Positions 23,489-32,000 of a DNA stretch of 64,000 nt are shown one piece after another. Position 1 is the first letter of the stretch; the number at the start of each line of letters is the position of its first letter. Under the pieces are notes generated by a model that was not told the origin of the DNA, did not search any database, and worked only from the letters and a program-made list of their open reading frames with translations. The stretch spans positions 62,001-126,000 of the forward strand of contig LODT01000004.1 in NCBI GenBank assembly GCA_001606155.1, in the 5' to 3' direction. The translations under genes were made by a program, and so were the position numbers. The stretch is from Tieghemostelium lacteum (lineage: Eukaryota > Evosea > Eumycetozoa > Dictyosteliales > Raperosteliaceae).

Positions 23489-24592
23489 TTATTTAAATTG
23501 TAAATTTCTTAAGAGAGTTCCTTCAAGTGAGATACCAACCCCATAGGAGATAACAAATGAAAATTCAGATTTGAAAATAGATTGTCTTGCCAAATCCATG
23601 ATAAAGAAAACAGTTGGAGCACATAAATTACCAATTGTTTTTTGAATTTCCAAAGTGTGTCTACAATGGTCTGGTTTCAATGAAAGTGATTTCATATTCT
23701 CTTCAAGGACTCCATTGGATCCTGGGTGGAGGAGGTATTCATATTGCCAAAGATCATCTGGTAATTGAATTAAACCCTCATAGTTCTTTAAAATGGTTCT
23801 ACAGAAGTTCACTATATTTGAACTTACACTTGTTTTAAATGGTTCTGATTTTTGTAGATACTGAAAACCGTATTTAGATGTATACATTGTCATCAGTTCC
23901 TTGGTACTAGGGATAACGTAGTTACCATAAGATAGCAACTCATAAATTCCACCAGGACCTTGTCCAACAACCATAGCAGCACTTCCATCTGAACATCCTA
24001 AGAAACTTTGAATTTTCTCTTGATCTGATGCTTGTGGACTAAAAGTTACATTTAAACTTGGTAAATCAGTAATGACAACTAGAATCATATTTTTACTATC
24101 TAGTCTTGACAATTGAGCAGCTGTTCTCAAACATGATAATGCACCATGTTCAGATTGATAATTAATTGAAAATCTCTCAATATCTTCATTTAGACCTAAC
24201 AACCCAATTAAATCAAAAGAGGAATCAGGTACTTTTAATCCACTGCATGATGAGAATAGTACATGGGTAAGGTCTTTTACATTTCCACCCCACTCTTTTA
24301 AAGCAACTTTACAAGCTTCATGAGAGAGTTTTGATACATTATCCAAGTAAATATAGTTTTTTTCTTCTGTATTTTTAGCAGTTCCCATATAATCTTTAGA
24401 TGACTCAACACTGTAATCCAATACTGTATATCTAGTCTCCACTGGTAATTTATCAGCATATTCTCTGACATATTGAATTTGATCATTTGATAATTCTGGG
24501 TGTGCTGATAGAAACACATTCACATTATCCACTGTATTACTTTTAAATTCTGCCAATTTGGTACCAATAGAAAATATTTTAGGATTCTCCAT
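23489..24592 (-). CDS. Free-standing type III polyketide synthase B, Cys replaced by Glu
   Basis: A 367-aa intronless chalcone-synthase-fold protein starting MENPKIFSIGTKLAEFK, clearly a paralog of type III PKS A. His289 (LLHPGS) and Asn322 (IGNLCAPT) of the triad are kept, but the nucleophile position, aligned through YQ(S/T)-x-H in both proteins, is Glu148 (NYQSEHGALS; codon GAA at 24151-24149). A Cys six residues later (Cys154) is on the following helix and is not the equivalent residue. The fold is otherwise complete and the frame is open, so this is not simple decay. It may be a malonyl decarboxylase, a non-covalent condensing enzyme or a partner for A. In known KSQ domains and CHS Cys-to-Gln variants, loss of Cys leaves decarboxylation. 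Confidence 0.88.
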   Translation of the reverse strand: MENPKIFSIGTKLAEFKSNTVDNVNVFLSAHPELSNDQIQYVREYADKLPVETRYTVLDYSVESSKDYMGTAKNTEEKNYIYLDNVSKLSHEACKVALKEWGGNVKDLTHVLFSSCSGLKVPDSSFDLIGLLGLNEDIERFSINYQSEHGALSCLRTAAQLSRLDSKNMILVVITDLPSLNVTFSPQASDQEKIQSFLGCSDGSAAMVVGQGPGGIYELLSYGNYVIPSTKELMTMYTSKYGFQYLQKSEPFKTSVSSNIVNFCRTILKNYEGLIQLPDDLWQYEYLLHPGSNGVLEENMKSLSLKPDHCRHTLEIQKTIGNLCAPTVFFIMDLARQSIFKSEFSFVISYGVGISLEGTLLRNLQFK

Positions 24593-24901
24593 TTCAACTG
24601 TTATACTTTACTTAATTTATTACTTTAACAAATAATAAATTGAATGAAACAGTTTTGTCAAATGTTTTATAGTGTGTGTTGTAAAAACGGATACATACTA
24701 ATTACCCCCACACTGTGTCTTTGAGATTTAAAAATAAAAAAAGGTTTAAAACTAAAAGATTAAGAATAATTAGTATTTAAAATTTCAACACTCGGATACA
24801 TGAAGTTTTATAAGTAAAATGATTCATGAAATATCTGGGTGTATGTTGAATGTTTGCGGAAATTAAAATGAATAGTAAAATTTTTTTTAATTTTTATTTA
24901 T
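24593..24901. other. Divergent intergenic region, type III PKS B / ParB-like gene
   Basis: 309 A+T-rich bases between opposed starts, with a long T-run (24882-24889) just before the ParB-like ATG. No ORF, RNA or repeat recognised. Confidence 0.45.
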
Positions 24902-25615
24902 ATGATACAGATAAAGAGAAATATCCAATTACTAATGAGTAAATTAAGAAATAGTAATATCTATGTTGAAATTGATAAATTAAAACCAACACAATGCGCA
25001 GTTGGTATGGACCATGTCAATAGAAAAGTTTCAGAATTACAAACACTAAAGAAAGAGAACGATGGTCAACAAAAAGTTTCAACATTTCTAAAGACCCATG
25101 CAGCACCTGTAGTTTTAAAAGGAGATGATATCTATTTAATTGATAATCACCATCTATGTAGAGCACTACATGAACTAGGTGACGATTTCTTTAAAGATGT
25201 TCCATTGGAAAATGGTATAACATCGAATAAACCAATCATCTATATAAAGATTGTCTCTGATCTCTCAGCACTAGAAAAACAAAATCAATTCTGGGAGAAA
25301 ATGAGTGAGGAGAAGTGGGTACATCCCTACGATAAATATGGTAAAGGTCCAGTACCATTTGATAATATTCCCACTAAAGTAAAGGAATTAGATGACGATA
25401 TCTTTAGATCTGTTGCAGCAGTTGTAAAGATTCAAGGTGGTTTCAAAAAGACATTTATACCCTATGCTGAATTTCAATGGGCAAATTATTTTAGATCATG
25501 TTGGCCTGAGGACACTAACACCCACACTCACTCTTTTGATCACATTGTAGAGAAATCAATGGAACATGCTGTACATTCAAAAGCAAAAGATTTACCAGGT
25601 TATGTAGGTAAATAA
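24902..25615 (+). CDS. ParB-like (ParBc_2 type) protein, bacterial kind
   Basis: A single-exon protein of 237 aa (226 aa if the second ATG at 24935, MSKLRNSN, is used). The core runs from KLKPTQCAVGMDHVNRK through PVVLKGDDIYLIDNHHLCRAL, FWEKMSEEKWVHPYD, VKELDDDIFRSVAAVV and FAEFQW-like AEFQWANYFRS. The D-N-H-H box and the WVHPYD / LDDD-(I/P)-(F/Y)RS blocks are those of the ParB-like nuclease-like proteins of bacteria (Pfam ParBc_2). Molecular function is unproven even in bacteria. I know of no general eukaryotic role, and the gene is intronless, so bacterial origin is likely. It is convergent with HMCES, with only 16 bases between stop codons. Confidence 0.75.
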   Translation: MIQIKRNIQLLMSKLRNSNIYVEIDKLKPTQCAVGMDHVNRKVSELQTLKKENDGQQKVSTFLKTHAAPVVLKGDDIYLIDNHHLCRALHELGDDFFKDVPLENGITSNKPIIYIKIVSDLSALEKQNQFWEKMSEEKWVHPYDKYGKGPVPFDNIPTKVKELDDDIFRSVAAVVKIQGGFKKTFIPYAEFQWANYFRSCWPEDTNTHTHSFDHIVEKSMEHAVHSKAKDLPGYVGK

Positions 25616-25631
25616 ATTAACATTATTTATT

Positions 25632-27332
25632 TTAATATATAGCATATTTTAGTGTATTTTCAAATTCTTCTTCTTCTTCCTCTTCATCTTCAATCTCTTG
25701 ACTATAGTTCCTAAATTTGGTATTGGTTGGTTGTTGATATACATTTTCATCATCATTCTCATCAAATTGCAAACTATCAGGAATCTCTATAAATTCGCTG
25801 TTTTCAGTAGTATTATTACTTTTTAGAAGTTTAGTTGGGGATGTTTGTGAAGGTATTTCAGATGGATATTTAGAGATTGGGGATATTGCACTTGATTCTA
25901 GTGTTGATGTTTGATGATTAGGTTGTGCTGATACTGATGTTGTTCTAGATGGGGTTATTGAACTACTTTTAATTATTGTAGATTTAAATTGAAATTCTAG
26001 ATTATTGTTAGTGTTTTCAAAAGAGTCTTCAAAATCTACATCAGTTAAATCTACAGAATTCTCACATGGTATAGTAAGAGATTCCGTTTCATCATTATCA
26101 ACTGAGATGTCATTTGTTAAAACTATTATTCTACCCTTATTTGAATTACTACTCTGAATATCCACTTGATCAAATTTTCTTTTGTTTGGTGATGTTGGTG
26201 GCTGTAAAACTACTGGTGTGGTAGTTCTAATATTACTATTATTATTATTAGTGTGGTTGTTGTTGTTATTGGGAGTTGGTAGAACTGGTGACAATAATGT
26301 AAGATCAATATCAGATGGTTGCTTAGATACAGGTTGAAAGTAATTTGATATCGGGTTATTACTGGTCTTAGTTGTTGTGGTGGTGGTTGTGGTTGCTGAT
26401 TTCTTTTTACTTATTTTTAGAGATTGTAGTGGTAATTTAGATGGTGATTGAGGGGCTTCTGTGAAACTTTTAGGAATAATTCTATTTACATTGGAGGTAT
26501 CTGTTGTAGTTGAAGTTTGACTATTTGATGTTGAATTTGTTGATGTGCTATTGGATTGTGTTGCAGGTTGAAAGAATCTATCTATACCATTAGTCGAGTA
26601 ATACTCTTTCATTGGTTTAATTAGATCTTCTGAATTATTTTTAATATTATTTACAAGGGTGGCAACACGATGAAAAGATAAATTCTTTGTGTAACCTTTT
26701 AATAGCATTGAATAGACTTCTTCAAAATTCTCATTCTTATCCAGATATTTATCAATAACTGTTTTATCGGTGAGAATTAGTGGCATTCTATCGTGTACAT
26801 GACCAATATCCTTATAAGCATCAGTTGTAATAATTGAATATCTATATTCATCCTGACCTGTAAATTTACTCTTTTTAATCTCATATATAGCTGCCATAAG
26901 AATCATTGATTTTTGTTTAGTGGTTGTATCTGGTGTTGTAGATGAATTACTGAAATTATAGGTATCAGCTGGCATATAAAAGAAATAAGGTAAAGGTGTA
27001 GTAGAAGGGTTCTTTAAATCTCGATGCCATTCATAGTAACCTTCGGCAGTTACTAAACATCTATTCTTTCTAAACAAGTTCTTGTAATACCCATTCTTTA
27101 CCAATGTATCACAACGAATGTTTATAAGATCATAATTAGGGTCAGGACCAATACCACCCCATCTCATTGTATATATAACTCTAGAATGATTTATAGTTAC
27201 TATAGTTGGTTGTTGACAATGTACTGTTACATTATAACTTGGTCTATATCCTTGATTATCATTAATTTGTTGAACATTTACTCTTGCACCTATATCTTCA
27301 GGTCTAAGTGTCTGTGCTGCTCTTCCACACAT
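25632..27332 (-). CDS. hmces: HMCES / SRAP-domain abasic-site protein with long tail
   Basis: A 566-aa intronless protein. Met-Cys-Gly at the N-terminus exposes catalytic Cys2 after Met removal; it forms a thiazolidine crosslink with abasic sites in single-stranded DNA. The SRAP domain (residues 1 to about 250) has PSYNVTVH, RWGGIGP, the Glu motif AEGYYEW and the His motif HDRMPLIL. The tail (250-566) is low-complexity Thr/Ser/Asn/Pro with two PIP-box-like aromatic clusters (IDRFFQP about 252-258, SNYFQP about 331) and SUMO-interaction-like strings (IIVLT, VDLT). Human HMCES also has a C-terminal PCNA-binding box; the tail here is much longer than usual. It ends in an acidic stretch of Glu. 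Function by family: shielding abasic sites at replication forks. Confidence 0.9.
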   Translation of the reverse strand: MCGRAAQTLRPEDIGARVNVQQINDNQGYRPSYNVTVHCQQPTIVTINHSRVIYTMRWGGIGPDPNYDLINIRCDTLVKNGYYKNLFRKNRCLVTAEGYYEWHRDLKNPSTTPLPYFFYMPADTYNFSNSSTTPDTTTKQKSMILMAAIYEIKKSKFTGQDEYRYSIITTDAYKDIGHVHDRMPLILTDKTVIDKYLDKNENFEEVYSMLLKGYTKNLSFHRVATLVNNIKNNSEDLIKPMKEYYSTNGIDRFFQPATQSNSTSTNSTSNSQTSTTTDTSNVNRIIPKSFTEAPQSPSKLPLQSLKISKKKSATTTTTTTTKTSNNPISNYFQPVSKQPSDIDLTLLSPVLPTPNNNNNHTNNNNSNIRTTTPVVLQPPTSPNKRKFDQVDIQSSNSNKGRIIVLTNDISVDNDETESLTIPCENSVDLTDVDFEDSFENTNNNLEFQFKSTIIKSSSITPSRTTSVSAQPNHQTSTLESSAISPISKYPSEIPSQTSPTKLLKSNNTTENSEFIEIPDSLQFDENDDENVYQQPTNTKFRNYSQEIEDEEEEEEEFENTLKYAIY

Positions 27333-27632
27333 CTTATTACTTTAAATTACTTGATTAATTATTATTATTATTATATATTTCAGTACTTTTATATACCTAA
27401 AATAAAATTTAAAAAAAAAGCGCGGTTCCAAAATTTCCAAGAAGAAATTTTTTAGTTAATAATTATTATTAGGTGAAGTCGGATTTACAGTTGTAACTAA
27501 ATTATGGTTTTTATTATTGACAATGAATAAGAGTGTTGATGATGATTTACAGTTGTAACTAAATTATTGATTTTGTTTTTCTATTTTACTTTATGACACG
27601 TGAAATAAAAGGTGTATAGAAATGATAAACCT
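27333..27632. other. Intergenic region with a 24-nt direct repeat
   Basis: About 300 bases between the HMCES start and the CSN7 stop. A 24-base perfect direct repeat (gatttacagttgtaactaaa...) lies at 27482-27505 and 27544-27567, 38 bases apart. No ORF. Confidence 0.5.
27482..27567. repeat. 24-nt direct repeat pair
   Basis: Two identical copies of a 24-base sequence beginning gatttacagttgtaacta at 27482 and 27544. The spacer (38 bases) has no obvious structure. It may be a regulatory element pair upstream of HMCES or a replication-slippage duplication. Confidence 0.7.
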
Positions 27633-28744
27633 TTATGGTCTCTTGAACATATCTTTACCTTTACCTTTAGTTTTTCTGTTTCTGTGATCTTCAGTAGCAT
27701 ATTCCATAGAATCGAAACCACCAATACCCATACCAAGGAAATTACCCATTTCTTGGTCAGGTTTAACATGTTGTTTGGCATTTTCAACTCTTTTATCAAA
27801 TTCCTCTTTTGATTTACGATTTTGATCGTGAACCTTGTCAGTGTATCCAATGAGATGGTGAACTTCTTTTAATAATTTATCTGATGTCTGTAACCAACCT
27901 TCCAATGTTGCAAGCATACCATCTAAACTCTCAACTGGAACATCTCTTCCAATTGCAAAATGAATTTCTAAGTGTTTATTCTTTTGATCTAATTTACCTT
28001 TTATAATATTCTACAATAATATTGTTATGTTATCATCACAAGTTTGTTAGTTGGTATTATTCACTATTCAAATTTAGACTAAAAATAAATACCTGATATA
28101 TAGAATCAATAATTAAATCTTCTAATTCTCTAACATTTTGAATCTCTAATTGTTCAAGTAATAAAGAGTATGGAATGACCTAATATCATAAACACAATAT
28201 AAATTAGTATTCTAATGTGGCCTATTTTAATATTTCAAAATTGAAACTATACTTTTAATGTTGAAGATAATTGCACAATTGTTAACTGTCTGAGTTTAGT
28301 AATCATAAGTGGTGACAATGATGGTAAATTATCTTTGTTACCTAGAATTAATGGTGTGATGGTTAGAAATGTGTCTTTCAAGTAAATGAGATCTAGGAGT
28401 AATAGGATGATTAAATATACTTTTATAATTTTGGTAAGATCCATAAGTGAAAATTTGGAGTAAATCATAATAGGATTTAAATTCAGATTGTTGTAACTAG
28501 TTATAGAATTAGAGTGTAAGTGACATATGATACTTGTGGTTATTTAGTTGTCTTCTAATGAATAATAATGAATATTTACTTGTTGAACATTTGGCATATC
28601 TAATAATTCACTAAATACATATACTGTAGGATGTGCTAATGCTTTTTCGATAACAGCAACACATGCCTTACCTTTAGAACTCTTGGCTAATACTATAAAC
28701 TGTTTTAAATCTGTACCCTCTGTTAAATTATCAGTTTGTGCCAT
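27633..28744 (-). CDS. csn7: COP9 signalosome subunit 7 (CSN7)
   Basis: PCI-domain subunit of the COP9 signalosome, which removes Nedd8 from cullin-RING ligases. Five exons: 28744-28580, 28496-28421, 28341-28253, 28179-28093 and 28010-27633; all junctions are in frame, giving 264 aa, the usual length. Visible family blocks are LKQFIVLAKSSKGKACVAVI, YYDLLQIFTYGSYQNY, ITKLRQLTIVQLSST, IPYSLLLEQLEIQNVRELED and the PCI winged-helix segment IIKGKLDQ...IGRDV. The C-terminal helix and basic tail (HRNRKTKGKGK) follow. It is dense with introns, unlike the polyketide genes around it, which argues that it is an old resident gene within the cluster. Transcribed toward HMCES. Confidence 0.9.
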
Positions 28745-29086
28745 CTCTCAATGCTGTTCAATAAAATCAATCAAAAAAAAAATAAATTAAATTTTGATAA
28801 AAAAAAAAAAGAAAAAAATATGAAAAATATCTTAAAAGATTTATATTTGAATAATGGTGTTTGTGGAGTTGACAACTAATATATGGTATAGATTCATAAT
28901 TTCGGAGCCTGGGTTGATTCAATTAATCAATTCCATATTCTCTCAATTTGATCTGTTAGATATCAGAAAGATTAATTGATTAAAAGAAATTTATCGACAT
29001 TAAATATATTGTTTTCGGTATATTAATTATTCCTAGATAATTTCATTTTATTTAAAAATACAGATGAAGGGTTTGTGTAACATACT
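28745..29086. other. Intergenic region with a PKS ACP-like scrap
   Basis: 342 bases between the CSN7 start and the PKS 2 stop, with A-runs at 28770 and 28799-28816. Bases 28928-28956 resemble, on the minus strand, the ACP-coding segment of both PKS genes (LREYGID, aligned with LKEYGID / LKDYGID), suggesting a degenerated 3' PKS fragment. Confidence 0.35.
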
Positions 29087-32000
29087 CTATAGTTTTTGAG
29101 AAAGTTTTTGAATGATAAAGTTTGTTGAATTGGCAATTAGTTGGTGATGTGAGAATAAATTGGATGCTTCAGGGAAATGTTGAATGAGTTTGATTTGATA
29201 TTGAGATGTTAGAATGGAATCAATACCATAATCTTTCAATTTGAGATCTGTGTTGAAAGACGAGGTTTCAATTGAAAGAATTTCAGTGATAATAGATACT
29301 ACTGTATTGTATATATTTTGATTGGAGTTCTGGTTACTATTACTGTTTATAAATTGTTGGTTACCCATTTTTTGTAGTAGTAAATCTGGTTTTTCAATGA
29401 GATGTTCTATTCTGGTTCTTGCAGGTTTTTCTACAGAATATAGCTGATACAGGTCTGCGTCACCCAAAAAGAAATTAGTTATTGACTTTTGGTTATTGAA
29501 ACAAAAGTCAAGGGCACCAAATGTATTGGGAAGTGAAAGTACATTTAAACCTTCAGATGCGAGTCTTCTTGCTATAATATCTCTTCTAGCTACAATTCCA
29601 CCGCCTCCCAATGGTCCAAAGTTGATACTGGTTCCTGATAATCCAAGTGATTTTCTGTATTTAACTATATTGTCTAATATCCAGTTGGAAGAGGTATATG
29701 GACAATCTTTTTGTTCACCAAATTGAACTGAAAATGTAGAGAACATAAAGAAATTGTCTAATGACCATTCAAGTTCTAGTGAAAGTTCATGAAGATTTAT
29801 GGCTCCATGTGCTTTGGGTTTGTGAGCATTTAAAAGTTCATTCAAGCTTAGATCTTCAAATTCAGTGTATCCATAATAGGTAGCAGCATGGAATACTGAT
29901 TTGACATTGAGATGTTGTCCAGTTTGAGTTTCAATTCTATCAAGAGATGATTTGATTTCATCTTTTGATGAAACATCACATTGTTGGAAATGGATTCTGA
30001 GGTGAGTTGTTGATGTTTTACAGTAGTTAATCAACCATTCTAATTCCCATTTCAATGGTGAAATTGAAAGAACAACAATGTTTGTGAGATTTGGTGATCT
30101 TTTCTGAAGAATCCATTTAATGATTGGAATGGTGATACCAGATTGACCAGTAATAAGAATGGTTTCTCGTAGATAAGTCAATTGATATTCATCTTTTGGA
30201 ATGTGCTGATGCTCATCATTCATTTGTTGAATCATTGGATTGAATACCAATTCATTAAATTGTTCCATATTGACAACAAGTTTACCAATGTGTTTACTTT
30301 TACCAATTTCTTCAATTGCTTCTTTTGCTTGATTGCATTGAAATTCTCTGATTGGAATCATTTCTAATTCCCCTTTACTAATTGCTTCTGTCATTTCATC
30401 AAAAAGAAGTTTATAGTAATCTTCTTCATCCATTAAAGTGTAGGTGAGTTCTACAGCTTGATAACCTTTAGCATATTGGAATTGACCAAGATCAAGAGTT
30501 TCATTATCAATTAGATGGTTAACTGAAAGATCAAATATTCTTCCAACACTTGTTAGACAATTGAAATTTGAACTTACATAATCACCAGAAAGAGTATTGA
30601 TAATGAAATCAACACCTCCATATTGTTGTTTGATTTTGGTTGAGAATGAATGATTTCTTGAATTGAAATAATCAGTAATAATATCTCCATAGTTGTTACG
30701 AAGGTATTCTTCTTTTTCTGGTGATCCACAACTTACAAATATTTTTCCTTTGAATTGTTTCCATTTCAAAACATTCAAAACTGCAAGTCCAACACCTCCA
30801 CTTGCGGAATGAATGAGAACTGATCTGGCCATATTCAATTGAGATAAACAGTAATTGGATGTTATATAAACTAATGGAATTGATGCAGCTTGACTCCAAC
30901 TTATATTGTCAGGTTTTAAATTGAAACTACCTTCTTTTCCAATAACATGAGAACCTAAGGTATTTGGAGTCACTCCAAATACTTTATCACCAATTTTCAA
31001 TCTCTTACAATCAGATCCGATTCTTGTGACAATTCCTGAACACTCCAATCCAATAGGTGGGTTATATACATTATAACCATCAGGATACATTCCTTGAGGA
31101 AGTAGTGCTCTGAAATACATGAGATCTTTGAAATTGATTCCAACTGCCATCACTTGCACCTCAATTTCATTTGCCTTCAAAGATTTCTTTGATTGAAGTT
31201 GATAGTTCAATTTTGGATCACATTTAATGCATAATTTAGTTGGATCGGTTTCATATGATCCTTTGCTTTCATTGCTTTGATATTCTCTGAATAATCTCTG
31301 AATTTGAACAATTCCATTTCTGATGATGAAATCTTTGTCATGAATATCATTATCAAATAGAATTCTGGTGAGTTGTGAATATTCAAATGATTTGATTGAT
31401 TCTTCATCAAAATCAAATGCATATGGGTCACCAATGTGTTCACTGACTAAATACTTAAAAGTTCCAATCAAAGATCCATTGAGATAGTTCTTCACAGATT
31501 CACCTTGTGAATTCATTGTCAAAAGTATGTATTTTCCTTTGAATCCATTCTTGTGAAGATATTGGTCAACTTTTAGATAACTCTCTACTGCATAGATATA
31601 ATTATCTTTAGTAAGATGTTTATCACACCCATAAAAGAAAATCAAATCATTTTCATTCAATTGTTGAACCTTCATCTTGAATTGTTCATATTCAACTTCA
31701 TTATTAAAGTCAATAACAATTTTGTTTTGATTTCTGAAGATGGATTCGAGATTTGATTCCATTTCTTCAATATTTGGTGATTGACTTGTGATTATATAAT
31801 TCATTCGATCTTGAGATTTAGTATAGTTTTTGTTGAATAGAGATCCATTCTGACAGATGGTTATTGATTTATTAAAATCAATTTGTTGGAATCCGATTTC
31901 ATTTAGATAAGATGTCAATGGGTTCTTGGAGTTTACGGTGTTTGGACCATTTTCATCATTAATGAGCATTAACCACCCAGAAGGCAAAAGAAGTCTCTTT

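Noticed and set aside
27186-27455. 89-codon plus-strand frame across the HMCES start
   Set aside because: Tyr/Ile-rich antisense shadow running into intergenic poly-A/T.
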